NCBI RefSeq assembly: GCF_016803395.1
Contig: NZ_JAEVHL010000020.1
Location: 1-53,492 of the forward strand
DNA: 53,492 nucleotides
From: Micromonospora tarensis
Lineage (GTDB): Bacteria; Actinomycetota; Actinomycetes; Mycobacteriales; Micromonosporaceae
Reading direction: 5' to 3'
Part shown: one piece after another, positions 16,999 through 25,235 of the stretch
How positions within the stretch are numbered: position 1 is the stretch's first letter
Layout: every line of letters starts with the position of its first letter
Notes under the pieces: generated by a model
Database searches by the model: none
What the model saw: only the letters and a program-made list of their open reading frames with translations
What the model was told of the DNA's origin: nothing
Made by a program: the position numbers and the translations under genes

Positions 16999-17904
16999 CT
17001 AGCGACCGCTGGATCGTCGACCCTGGCCGGCGGCGGAGGGTCGGTGACCGATGCGGGGGGCCCGCACGGCTGACGCGGTGCCAGCGCCCGGCCGGAAGTC
17101 CCGGGCGGCGGTGGCCACCACCTCGTCGGGATCGCCGGTGAGTTTCTGCCGGATGTGCGGCGGGACGACCTCGGAGGTGGCCATCGCCAGTCGGACCTGC
17201 ACCGAGCGGTCGTCGACCAGGCGGTCCAGGTCCGCCTCGTCCAACTCGACCACGCGGACCAGCGCGGCCCGGACGTCGACCACCGGGTCCGCGGCGAGCG
17301 CGCTGCGCTGGGCCGCAGTGGTCCGCGGATTGCGGGCGAGCCCCTTGCGTACGCGGGCGGTGCGATCGGCCAGCAGGGCGGTGATCACGTCGGGGTCGTG
17401 GGTGTGGGTGGCGAGTCGTTCCCGCACCTCGGGTGAGGCGTCGTCGGTCAGCTTGGCGGCCAGCTCGGGCTCCAGCTGCCGACTCTCGGCGAGGAGGCCG
17501 CGCAGCTCCTTGTCCGACGCCTCCGACATCACCCGCCGAATCGACTCGTCACAGGCCGGGTTGCCGGCCACCGCCCAGCGCACCCACCGGTCGGCGTCCT
17601 TGACCAGACGCATGAGGTTGGCGAGCGAGGCGGAGGGGTTTCTCGCCACCGCCTCCCGGACCTGACGATCATGGTCCCTGGTCAGCGGTCGCAGGGCCTG
17701 CGCGGGTGCGTCGGGCCGAGCGGCTACCGTCTTGCGGACCACGGCCGACGGGTCGGAGGCCAGGTCGATCAGGGTCATCTGTGGCGTGCCGGGGTCCTGA
17801 GCGAGGGCGAGCCGAGCGTCAGCGCTGCCACCGATCGGACGGTGGTCGGTGGTACCGGTCTCGCTGTGCCGGTCGGCCTGGCCGACGTCCTGCTGTTTCC
17901 CCAT
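16999..17904 (-). CDS. Leucine-rich-variant / HEAT-like repeat protein
   Basis: 301 residues built of about seven repeats of 24-26 residues, with recurrent cores such as DPSAVVRKTVAARPDAP, DRQVREAVARNPSAS, DRWVRWAVAGNPAC and TARVRKGLARNPRTT. This is the LRV/HEAT pattern forming a right-handed helical scaffold, probably for protein binding. No enzyme motif or signal peptide is seen. It begins 12 bases after the SDR gene on the same strand, so it is probably co-transcribed with the sugar-oxidation genes, although no functional connection is obvious. Similar proteins occur in actinomycetes as functionally uncharacterised. Confidence 0.75.
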   Translation of the reverse strand: MGKQQDVGQADRHSETGTTDHRPIGGSADARLALAQDPGTPQMTLIDLASDPSAVVRKTVAARPDAPAQALRPLTRDHDRQVREAVARNPSASLANLMRLVKDADRWVRWAVAGNPACDESIRRVMSEASDKELRGLLAESRQLEPELAAKLTDDASPEVRERLATHTHDPDVITALLADRTARVRKGLARNPRTTAAQRSALAADPVVDVRAALVRVVELDEADLDRLVDDRSVQVRLAMATSEVVPPHIRQKLTGDPDEVVATAARDFRPGAGTASAVRAPRIGHRPSAAGQGRRSSGR

Positions 17905-17916
17905 CGCGCAATCATG

Positions 17917-18705
17917 TCACGCACCCGATCCGGGGGCGGCGGGCGCGGGTGGGACCGGCGCGGGTAGTCGCAGGCCGGACATGCCACCGTCCACCGCCAG
18001 CGACGTGCCGGTCACCGACCCGGTAGCGGGCGAGGCGAGGTAGACGACGGCGGCGGCCACCTCGTCGGCGGTCACCAGACGACCGGTCGGCTGCCGGGCT
18101 GCCAGCTGCCGCTTCTCCGCCGTCGGGTCGGCCGCGCCGGCGAGCAGGCGGGCCACCCAGGGCGTGTCCACGGTGCCCGGGGCGACGCAGTTGACCCGGA
18201 CACCCTCCGTCACCAGGTCGGCGGCCATGGCGAGGGTGAGGGCGTGCACGGCGCCCTTCGACGCCGAGTACAGGGCCCGTTTGGGCAGGCCGGTGGTCGC
18301 CGCGATCGAGGAGATGTTGACGATCGCCGCGGACGGTGACCGACGCAGGTAGGGCAGGGCGACGGCGCTCGTCCGGGCCACACCGGAGACGTTGACGTCG
18401 AGCACCCGGCTCCACTGCTCGTCGTCGTTCTGCTCCACGGTGCCCACCGCCGAGATGGCGGCGTTGTTCACCAGGATGTCGATGCCGCCGAACGCCTCCG
18501 CGACCGAGGCGAGGGCCGCGGTGAGCGATTGACGGTCGGCCACGTCTGCCCGGACCGCGCGCACCCGAGGGTCCGCGGGCAGCTCCGAGACGTCCAGGTC
18601 CAGCACGCCCACCCGGGCGCCAGCGGCCAGAAACGCCCGCACGCAGGCGTTTCCGATTCCCGAACCACCTCCGGTCACCACGGCCACGAGACCGTCACAC
18701 TGCAT
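17917..18705 (-). CDS. SDR family dehydrogenase, probable 2-keto-3-deoxy-L-fuconate dehydrogenase
   Basis: 262-residue short-chain dehydrogenase. NAD-binding TGGGSGIG near residues 11-18, NNAA near 85, and the catalytic Ser/Tyr/Lys in NISSIAATTGLPKRALYSASKGA are intact. The start is ATG 18705 after AAGGAGA; the longer frame running back to 19644 is the shadow of the next gene. Its context between an FAH hydrolase and an aldose dehydrogenase fits oxidation of 2-keto-3-deoxy-L-fuconate (or L-rhamnonate) to the 2,4-diketo acid. That assignment rests on neighbourhood, as SDR sequence alone cannot fix the substrate. Confidence 0.82.
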   Translation of the reverse strand: MQCDGLVAVVTGGGSGIGNACVRAFLAAGARVGVLDLDVSELPADPRVRAVRADVADRQSLTAALASVAEAFGGIDILVNNAAISAVGTVEQNDDEQWSRVLDVNVSGVARTSAVALPYLRRSPSAAIVNISSIAATTGLPKRALYSASKGAVHALTLAMAADLVTEGVRVNCVAPGTVDTPWVARLLAGAADPTAEKRQLAARQPTGRLVTADEVAAAVVYLASPATGSVTGTSLAVDGGMSGLRLPAPVPPAPAAPGSGA

Positions 18706-18785
18706 CGTTGTCTCCTTCGCGAGTAGTTGGCACACCGCCGTCAGGAGGGCCGCGCGGTCGAGCGCGGACCCGCCCGTCGGGGTGG

Positions 18786-19625
18786 TCAGGCGCTGCCGAG
18801 CGGGCTGCGCTGGCGGCCGAGGCCGTCGATCTCGACCTCCATCACGTCGCCGGCCGCCAGGTAGGGGAACCGGCCGGAGAGCGCCACTCCCTGTGGGGTG
18901 CCGGTGTTGATGACGTCGCCCGGGTCCAGGACCGTGTACTGGGACAGGTGCCAGACCAGGTGCGCCACGTCGAAGATCATGTCCTTGGTGCTGGAGTCCT
19001 GCCGGGGCTCGCCGTTGACCCAGGAGCGCAGCCGCAGCGCCTGCGGATCGTCGATCTCGTCGGCGGTGACCAGCCACGGGCCGAGCGGTTGGAACGTCTC
19101 GCAGGACTTGCCCTTCGACCACTGGCCGCCGGAGACGGCGAGCTGGAAGTCCCGCTCGGAGACGTCGTTGGAGAGCACGTACCCGGCGATGTGCCCGAGG
19201 GCCTCGGCCGGGGAGGCGAGGTAGCGGGCCCGTCGGCCGATCACCACGGCCAGCTCCACCTCCCAGTCGGTCTTCGTCGACCCGCGCGGGATCAGCACCT
19301 CGTCGTACGGGCCGACGACGGTGTTCGGCGCCTTGTAGAAGATGATCGGCGCGGTCGGTGGTTCGGCACCGGACTCGGCCGCGTGCGCGGCGTAGTTCTG
19401 CCCGACGCAGAGGACCACCCCGGGGCGGGCGATCGGCGCGCCGACCCGCTGGCCGGCGAGGTCCACCTCGGGCAGGTCGGTGGCCTCGCGGACCCGTTGG
19501 ACGCCGTCGCCGGCGAGGAACTCCCCGTCGATGTCGGCGGTGAGCGACGAGAGGTCGAAATACCTTTCGTCGGCGAACAGCACGGGACGTTCCCGCCCCA
19601 CGGGCCCGACGCGCATGAACTTCAC
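18786..19625 (-). CDS. FAH family hydrolase, probable 2,4-diketo-3-deoxy-L-fuconate hydrolase
   Basis: 279-residue fumarylacetoacetate hydrolase-fold enzyme. The metal-binding pattern is visible in VLCVGQNYAAHAAE, DWEVELAVVIGR and NDVSERDF, and the C-terminal NTGTPQGVALSG closes the active site. Family members in oxidative L-fucose or L-rhamnose routes split the 2,4-diketo-3-deoxy acid into pyruvate and L-lactate. The SDR and aldose dehydrogenase on either side, and lutABC opposite, support that. Another acylpyruvate substrate remains possible. Confidence 0.82.
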   Translation of the reverse strand: MKFMRVGPVGRERPVLFADERYFDLSSLTADIDGEFLAGDGVQRVREATDLPEVDLAGQRVGAPIARPGVVLCVGQNYAAHAAESGAEPPTAPIIFYKAPNTVVGPYDEVLIPRGSTKTDWEVELAVVIGRRARYLASPAEALGHIAGYVLSNDVSERDFQLAVSGGQWSKGKSCETFQPLGPWLVTADEIDDPQALRLRSWVNGEPRQDSSTKDMIFDVAHLVWHLSQYTVLDPGDVINTGTPQGVALSGRFPYLAAGDVMEVEIDGLGRQRSPLGSA

Positions 19626-19717
19626 GAACCAACCTCCAACGCATGGGTACGAATCGCAGGGTCCGCCGGCACGGCGGTCCGCTCGTGCACAGACAGCTCA
19701 GCCCGGCGCGGTGATGA

Positions 19718-20695
19718 TCACGGTGTGGGCACCTCTCTGGGCAGCAGGCCCTCGGCCTTCAGGTCCGCCCACAGCGCGCCGGGCACCTCCCATTCGACCA
19801 TCGCCACGTTGTCGGCGACCTGCTCCGGGTCACGGGCGCCGACCACCACGCTGGCGACCGCCGGGTGGCCGAACGGGAACTGGATCGCCGCGGCCCGCAG
19901 CGGGACACCGTGCCGCTCGCACACCGACCGGATCGCGGTGGCCCGGTCGAGCAGCTTCTGGTCGGCCGGCGCGTAGTCGAAGGGTGCGCCCGGCCTCGGG
20001 TCGGCCAGCAGACCCGAGTTGTAGACCCCGGCGGCGAGGACCGAGATTCCCCTCCGCTGGCACAGCGGCAGCAGCTCGTCGAGGCCGGACTGGTCGAGCA
20101 GGGTGTACCGGCCGGCGAGCATGAAGCAGTCGAAGTCACCGGCGCGGGCCAGCTCGACCAACGCCGGGGCCTGGTTCATCCCGGCGCTGACCGCGCCGAT
20201 CTCGCCGGCCTCCCGCAGCCGCGCGAGGGCCGGGTACGCGCCGCTGACCGCCTCGGCGAGGTGGTCGTCCGGGTCGTGGATGTGCGCGATGTCGATCCGG
20301 TCCAGCCCCAACCGGGCCAGGCTCTCCGCGTGCGAGCGACGCACCCCGGCTGCCGAGAAGTCGAACTGTGGCGCGAGATCGGTCGACTCGGCCCAGAACC
20401 CCTGCCTGTCGCCGCCGTCGGGCACGAGCAGTCGGCCCACCTTGGTGGACACCGTGAACGCGGGGCGCGGTTTGCCGGCCAGGACCGCACCGGCCCGCCG
20501 CTCGGAGAGGCCGCAGCCGTAGAGCGGCGCGGTGTCGAAGTAGCGCAGCCCCAGATCCCAGGCCGCCTCGACGGTGGCGTGCGCGACCTCGTCGCCGACG
20601 GCGGTGAAGAGCCCGCCGATCGGGGCGAGCCCGAGCCCGAGCCGGGTCACCGTCACGTCGGTGCGCCCCACTGTGACCCGTTCGGTGGCCTGCAC
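19718..20695 (-). CDS. Aldo/keto reductase, probable L-fucose (D-threo-aldose) 1-dehydrogenase
   Basis: 325-residue AKR. The catalytic Asp/Tyr lie in YFDTAPLYGCGLSERR, Lys in VSTKVGR and His in IDIAHIHDP. The LGLGLAPIGGLF opening and the DTAPLYG..LSERR.G block resemble D-threo-aldose 1-dehydrogenases that oxidise L-fucose to its lactone. GTG 20695 is preceded by AGGGGG. It is the first gene of an operon running through the FAH, SDR and repeat-protein genes, divergent from the GntR regulator. No lactonase or fuconate dehydratase is nearby, so those steps must be encoded elsewhere. Confidence 0.82.
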   Translation of the reverse strand: MQATERVTVGRTDVTVTRLGLGLAPIGGLFTAVGDEVAHATVEAAWDLGLRYFDTAPLYGCGLSERRAGAVLAGKPRPAFTVSTKVGRLLVPDGGDRQGFWAESTDLAPQFDFSAAGVRRSHAESLARLGLDRIDIAHIHDPDDHLAEAVSGAYPALARLREAGEIGAVSAGMNQAPALVELARAGDFDCFMLAGRYTLLDQSGLDELLPLCQRRGISVLAAGVYNSGLLADPRPGAPFDYAPADQKLLDRATAIRSVCERHGVPLRAAAIQFPFGHPAVASVVVGARDPEQVADNVAMVEWEVPGALWADLKAEGLLPREVPTP

Positions 20696-20736
20696 GCACG
20701 CCCCCTGTCCGTGGTCGATGAACCAGCGAGCCTATT

Positions 20737-20746
20737 TCCTATAGGA
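20737..20746. promoter_or_regulatory. Palindrome TCCTATAGGA, candidate GntR operator
   Basis: Perfect 10-bp palindrome in the 115-bp divergent spacer between the aldose dehydrogenase and GntR genes, flanked by an AT-rich stretch unusual here. The size and position suit a GntR/FadR-type repressor controlling both sides. Confidence 0.55.
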
Positions 20747-20810
20747 TGTTGCTTTGCTAGTGTGTGTACTCGCTCACACCTGAACAGTCAAGGGTTGCTG
20801 AGGAGACGAG

Positions 20811-21529
20811 ATGACCCCACCGGAAGACCGCGAGGGTCGACTCCGTCCCGCCCGTCGACTCACCCTCGCCGAGGACGTTTACGAGTCGATAAAGACGCTG
20901 GTCATGGACCACATCCTGCCGCCCGGCGAGCGGGTCAACATCGACGCCCTCGCCCGGGAGCTGGACGTCTCCCCCACCCCGGTACGTGAGGCGCTCGCCC
21001 GACTGGAAGCCGACGGCCTGGTCCGCAAACGCCCGCTGTCCGGCTACACCACCACCCCACTGCTCACCCGCGCCGAGTTCGACGACCTGTTCGAGGTCCG
21101 CCAGTTGCTGGAGGGCGCCACCGCCGGCCGGGCCGCCGCGCACGCCTCCGCCGAGGCGCGGCACCGGATCAGCACCGAGGCGGCGGCGAGCATCGACGTG
21201 GAGGTCGGCGACGGATATCGCCGACACGCCGCGTTCACCGCGCGGGACGCGACGTTCCACGACCTGATCGCCGACGCCGCCGGCAGCCCACTGCTGCGCG
21301 ACAGCATCACCCGGTTGCACGCCCACCTGCACCTGCACCGGCTGTACTTCCCGGTCGGCGCGCGCCGGACACCAACACCGAGCACCAGCGCGTCGCCGCC
21401 GCCATCGTCGCCGGCGACGCCGCCACCGCCACCGAGGCGATGCGCGCTCACCTGAGCGCCGCCCGGGAGCGCCACCTGCCCGCCTTCGACCGACCCCCCA
21501 CCCCCGGAACACCGCGCGACTCGGCGTGA
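20811..21529 (+). pseudogene. GntR family regulator (FCD type), frameshifted as sequenced
   Basis: The winged HTH (SIKTLVMDHILPPGERVNI ... VSPTPVREALARLEADGLVRK) and most of the FCD domain are intact to about residue 185 (LHLHRLYFPVG). The frame then breaks near 21365; in the +1 frame the protein continues TNTEHQRVAAAIVAGDAATA and MRAHLSAARERHLPAFDR to a stop at 21529. The HQ..VAAAI..GD segment is the conserved final helix of FCD regulators, so the repaired protein of about 239 residues is normal. One missing C near GCGCCGG explains it. Probably represses the divergent sugar operon and lutABC, in response to a sugar acid or lactate. Confidence 0.82.
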
Positions 21530-21559
21530 CCCGCCCCTGACACATCCGAGGAGCCGCCC

Positions 21560-22270
21560 ATGCGCATCGCCCTCTTCATCACCTGCGTCAACGACCTCGC
21601 CTACCCGGCCACCGGCATCGCTGTCACCCGCATCCTGCGGCGGCTCGGCCACACCGTCGACTTCCCGACCGCGCAGACCTGTTGCGGGCAGATGCACGCC
21701 AACACGGGTTACCGGGCCGAGGCGCTGCCGATGGTGCGCGGCTACGTCGAGGTCTTCGACGAGTACGACGCCGTCGTCGCGCCGTCCGGGTCGTGCACCG
21801 CGATGATCCGCGAGCAGTACCCGCGCCTGCACCCGCCGGCCACGTCGGTGGCCGCCCGCACGTACGAACTGTCCGAACTGCTCGTCGACGTTCTCGGCGT
21901 CACCGACGTCGGCGCCGAGTTCGCGGAAACGGTCACCTACCATCCCACCTGCCACGGCCTGCGGATGCTGCGCCTCGGCGACCGGCCGCTGAGCCTGCTG
22001 CGCCAGGTCCGCAAGATCAATCTGGTCGAGCTGGGCGACGCCGAGGAGTGCTGCGGCTTCGGCGGCACCTTCGCCCTGAAGAACCCGGACGTCTCCACCG
22101 CGATGCTCACCGACAAGTGCGCCAGGGTTCGGGAGACCGGCGCCCGGGTGCTCGCCGCCGCCGACAACTCCTGCCTGGCACACATCGGCGGCGGCCTCGA
22201 CCGCCACCGGTCAGGCGTGCGGGCCGTGCACTATGCCGAAATCCTCGCCGAGACGGGAGCGGGCTCATGA
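21560..22270 (+). CDS. lutA: Lactate utilisation protein LutA (LldE)
   Basis: 236-residue protein with two CCG domains: CCGQMHANTG with SGSCTAM, and YHPTCHG with CCGFGGTFALKNP, the cysteine motifs that bind iron-sulfur or heterodisulfide-type centres. LutABC oxidises L-lactate to pyruvate in the cytosol or at the membrane face. ATG 21560 follows GAGGAG. It starts 30 bases after the repaired GntR stop and overlaps lutB by four bases. Confidence 0.93.
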   Translation: MRIALFITCVNDLAYPATGIAVTRILRRLGHTVDFPTAQTCCGQMHANTGYRAEALPMVRGYVEVFDEYDAVVAPSGSCTAMIREQYPRLHPPATSVAARTYELSELLVDVLGVTDVGAEFAETVTYHPTCHGLRMLRLGDRPLSLLRQVRKINLVELGDAEECCGFGGTFALKNPDVSTAMLTDKCARVRETGARVLAAADNSCLAHIGGGLDRHRSGVRAVHYAEILAETGAGS

Positions 22271-23712
22271 ACCGTCCGGTCGCACCCGCCACCGGAGGCG
22301 GACGGATCCGTACCCCGCTGCCCTTCCCCACCGCGGCCAGGCCGGCCGTCGCCGACAGGCAGCTCCGGGCGAACCTGCACCGGGCCACCCGCACCATCCG
22401 CGACAAACGCGCCCGGGTCGTCGACGAGGTGCCCGACTGGGAGGCGCTGCGCGACGCCGGCTCCGCGATCAAGGCGGACGTCCAACGCCGGTTACCGGAG
22501 CTGCTGGAGCAGTTCGAGGCGTCCGCCACCGCCGCCGGCGCCACAGTGCACTGGGCCCGCGACGCGGCCGAGGCCTGCCGGATCGTGGTGGACCTGACCC
22601 GGGCCGCCGGGGCCGACGAGGTCGTGAAGGTCAAGTCGATGGCGACCCAGGAGATCGAACTCAACGAGGCGTTGGAGGCGGCCGGGATCGCCGCGTACGA
22701 GACCGACCTCGCCGAGCTGATCGTGCAGCTCGGCGAGGACACTCCCTCGCACATCCTGGTGCCGGCGATCCACTACAACCGGGCGCAGATCCGGGAGATC
22801 TTCCAACGCCGGATGCCCGACGCGCCGGCCGACCTGACCGACGAGCCGTCCGCACTGGCCGAGGCGGCCCGCGTCCACCTGCGACGACGGTTCCTCTCGG
22901 CCCGGGTCGCCGTCTCCGGCGCCAACTTCGCCATCGCCGACACCGGCACCCTCGTGGTCGTCGAGTCCGAGGGCAACGGGCGCATGTGCCTCACCCTCCC
23001 GGAGACGCTGATCAGCGTCGTCGGCGTGGAGAAGCTGCTGCCGACCTTCGGCGACCTGGAGGTCTTCCTGCAACTGCTGCCACGGTCGTCGACCGGCGAG
23101 CGGATGAACCCGTACACCTCGATGTGGACCGGCGTCACCCCCGGCGACGGCCCGCGGTCCGTGCACGTGGTGCTCGTCGACAATGGGCGGTCCGCCGTGC
23201 TCGCCGACCCGGTCGGGCGCCCGGCGCTGTCCTGCATCCGCTGCTCCGCGTGCCTGAACGTCTGCCCGGTGTACGAGCGGGCCGGTGGGCACGCGTACGG
23301 GTCGGTGTATCCCGGGCCGATCGGGGCGATCCTGTCGCCCCAGCTGACCGGCGTGGCCGACAACGCCTCCCTGCCGTACGCGTCGACGCTCTGCGGCGCC
23401 TGCTACGACGTGTGCCCGGTGAAAATCGACATCCCGGAGATCCTGGTCCACCTCCGCCAGCAGGCACCGCACCCGCCGGTCGAGCGGGCCGCCATGCGCG
23501 TCCTGTCCTGGGTCATGCGCAGCCCTCGACGCTGGGCCGCGGCCCTGCGCCTGATGCGGGTCGGCGCGGCTCCGCTCGGGGCGTACCGCGAGCGGCGCAC
23601 CGGCGCGCGCACGCTGCGCCGGCTGCCCTGGCCGATGTCCGGCTGGACCCGGTCGCGGGACCTCCCGTTGCCCGCGCCGCAGACCTTCCGTGACTGGTGG
23701 GGGAAGCAGTGA
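22267..23712 (+). CDS. lutB: Lactate utilisation iron-sulfur protein LutB (LldF)
   Basis: 481 residues. An N-terminal LUD domain (VKVKSMATQEIELNEALEAAGI, GANFAIADTGTLVVVESEGN) is followed by two [4Fe-4S] ferredoxin motifs: Cys323/326/329/333 in CIRCSACLNVCP and Cys376/379/383 in CGACYDVCP. It transfers electrons during L-lactate oxidation together with LutA and LutC. Coupled to lutA by ATGA and to lutC by GTGA. The open frame extends 195 codons upstream through lutA, but that part is shadow. Confidence 0.94.
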   Translation: MNRPVAPATGGGRIRTPLPFPTAARPAVADRQLRANLHRATRTIRDKRARVVDEVPDWEALRDAGSAIKADVQRRLPELLEQFEASATAAGATVHWARDAAEACRIVVDLTRAAGADEVVKVKSMATQEIELNEALEAAGIAAYETDLAELIVQLGEDTPSHILVPAIHYNRAQIREIFQRRMPDAPADLTDEPSALAEAARVHLRRRFLSARVAVSGANFAIADTGTLVVVESEGNGRMCLTLPETLISVVGVEKLLPTFGDLEVFLQLLPRSSTGERMNPYTSMWTGVTPGDGPRSVHVVLVDNGRSAVLADPVGRPALSCIRCSACLNVCPVYERAGGHAYGSVYPGPIGAILSPQLTGVADNASLPYASTLCGACYDVCPVKIDIPEILVHLRQQAPHPPVERAAMRVLSWVMRSPRRWAAALRLMRVGAAPLGAYRERRTGARTLRRLPWPMSGWTRSRDLPLPAPQTFRDWWGKQ

Positions 23713-24311
23713 CCGCACGTGACGAGATCCTGGCCCGGCTCCGGACGGCGCTGGCCGACACCCCGCCGGCGGTGCCGGTGCCCCGCCGGTACCGGCGGGT
23801 CGACGACCGGCCCGACCTGGTCGAGGTCCTGGTCGACCGCCTGACGGACTACCGGGCTGTCGTCCACCACGGCCTCGACGCCCTACCCGGGCTGCTGGGC
23901 GACGTCGACCGGCTCGCCGTCCCCACCGACGTCCCCGCCGACTGGCTGACCGGCTACGCCGGGCAGGTGCACCGCGACGCTCCCCCGCTGTCCCCGGCCG
24001 ACCTCGACGGCATGGACGCCGTGCTGACCGGCTGCGCGGTGGCGATCGCCGACACCGGCACCATCATCCTCGACGCCGGCCCGGCCCAGGGTCGGCGTGC
24101 GCTCACCCTGGTGCCCGACCGGCACCTCTGCGTGGTCCGCACCGACCAGGTGGTCGGTCTGCTGCCGGAGGCGCTGACCCGACTCGACCCGCGCGCGCCG
24201 CTGACCTTGATCTCGGGGCCGTCCGCGACCAGCGACATCGAGCTGAACCGGGTCGAGGGGGTGCACGGTCCGCGCCGGCTGGAGGTCGTCCTGGTCAGCT
24301 CAGCTCGGTGA
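23709..24311 (+). CDS. lutC: Lactate utilisation protein LutC (LldG)
   Basis: 200-residue LUD-domain protein. GTG 23709 overlaps the lutB stop. Conserved LUD segments are GCAVAIADTGTIILDAG, LTLVPDRHLCVV and ISGPSATSDIELNRVEGVHGP, the last being a signature of the family. Final gene of the lut operon, followed 14 bases later by a strong inverted repeat. It completes a LutABC L-lactate dehydrogenase, which would recycle the L-lactate released by the divergent deoxy-sugar pathway. Confidence 0.94.
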   Translation: MTARDEILARLRTALADTPPAVPVPRRYRRVDDRPDLVEVLVDRLTDYRAVVHHGLDALPGLLGDVDRLAVPTDVPADWLTGYAGQVHRDAPPLSPADLDGMDAVLTGCAVAIADTGTIILDAGPAQGRRALTLVPDRHLCVVRTDQVVGLLPEALTRLDPRAPLTLISGPSATSDIELNRVEGVHGPRRLEVVLVSSAR

Positions 24312-24324
24312 CACCTGCTCGTCG

Positions 24325-24373
24325 CTGCGCGGCATCCCGGTGCGGTCGTCGCCCGCAGCGGGATGCCGCGCAG
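24325..24373 (+). terminator. Strong inverted repeat after lutC
   Basis: Perfect 15-bp arms (CTGCGCGGCATCCCG and complement) with a 19-base loop, 14 bases after the lutC stop. No T tract, as is usual in high-GC actinomycetes. The right arm overlaps the end of the lspA fragment. Confidence 0.7.
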
Positions 24374-24562
24374 GTTGAGCAGCATGACCACACCCACGCC
24401 GAGCACCAGCGCGATGTCCGCGACGTTGCCGACGAAGAAGCCGGCGTAGTCGACGAAGTCCACCACGTGCCCGCGCGCGAAGCCGGGCTCCCGGAAGAGG
24501 CGGTCCAAAAGGTGCGTCGTCGCGCCGCCGAGCACCAGCCCCAACGCCACCGCCCAGGGACG
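24356..24562 (-). pseudogene. lspA fragment (signal peptidase II, C-terminal half)
   Basis: Residues matching the last two transmembrane helices of lipoprotein signal peptidase: WAVALGLVLGGATTHLLDRL and the loop REPGFARGHVVDF, then FFVGNVADIALVLGVGV. The two catalytic aspartates (LLDR and NVAD) are present, but the usual Asn of the GNxxDR motif is His/Thr. The N-terminal half with the first two helices is missing, and the frame runs on without a natural stop into the lutC region. About 70 of 160 or more residues remain. A non-functional remnant; the working lspA must lie elsewhere. Confidence 0.75.
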
Positions 24563-24611
24563 CGACGTGACGATTGGCCGCGCTCGGGGTGACGAAGCCG
24601 CGCCCGCTGGG

Positions 24612-24710
24612 GGCATTGAGGACTGGCGTGAGGACGCAGTGCCGTACGTCGCGTACGGCCTGGTCGCTGCCGCGACCCTGGAGCGGCTGAACCGGGGCCG
24701 ACGACGGTGA
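24612..24710 (+). pseudogene. C-terminal fragment of an unidentified membrane protein
   Basis: A 32-codon stretch, WREDAVPYVAYGLVAAATLE then RLNRGRRR and stop, looks like the last helix and basic tail of an integral membrane protein. No start or upstream domain is present: it begins back-to-back with the broken end of the lspA fragment near 24600. The parent family is not identified. Confidence 0.4.
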
Positions 24711-24725
24711 TCCGCCCGGCCGTGC

Positions 24726-25112
24726 TCAGTGGCCGTCGACCACTGAGGCGATCTTGGCCGGAGCGTTCAGGGGTGCCGACTGGTCCTCGCTCAGCCCGTA
24801 GCGCTGGGCGAGGTAGCCGGGGTCCTGCCAGGTGACCAGCGCGCCGGGCTGGCCGTCGTCGCGCACCATGAGTCGCAGTGGCAGGTCGATGGCGATCTCG
24901 GGGCGGGCCTGCATGGGTGGCGTGCCCGCCTGCGGGTTGCCAAAGATGATCACCTGGGTGTCGGGCATGCTCAGCCCGGCCTGGCGGGCGGCCGCCGCGT
25001 GGTCGACCACCGCCGCCACCGCCGCGCCAACGCGTTCCGCCTCGGCCCGCAGTGCGGAGATCGTCTCTCCGACATCCCGGGTGCTGCGCCTGGTCACCAG
25101 TCCGTCGTTCAC
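24726..25112 (-). CDS. DUF302 domain protein
   Basis: 128 residues from GTG 25112, preceded by GGGGGA; the longer frame to 25172 is not supported. DUF302 proteins share the compact TT1751 fold. Visible landmarks are VDHAAAARQAGLSMPDTQVI, FGNPQAGTPPMQARPEIAIDLPLRLMV and the C-terminal DPGYLAQRYGL. Family members are often near redox or heavy-metal genes, but the function is unknown. It stands alone within a region of gene fragments. Confidence 0.85.
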   Translation of the reverse strand: MNDGLVTRRSTRDVGETISALRAEAERVGAAVAAVVDHAAAARQAGLSMPDTQVIIFGNPQAGTPPMQARPEIAIDLPLRLMVRDDGQPGALVTWQDPGYLAQRYGLSEDQSAPLNAPAKIASVVDGH

Positions 25113-25235
25113 GGCCGTCCCCCGCTCACCGCTCGCTGGGCGAATCCACCTCATCCTGCCCGCAACCGACACCGGTGCGGGGCGGTTCGCCGTAACCGCC
25201 GCGAAGCTGCTCGCGGAGCCAGACCCGGTCCGGGT

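Noticed and set aside
17917..19644. A 575-residue open frame apparently fusing an unknown N-terminal domain to the SDR
   Set aside because: The first ~310 residues are Arg/Gly-rich antiframe of the FAH hydrolase gene. A ribosome site and ATG at 18705 mark the true SDR start.
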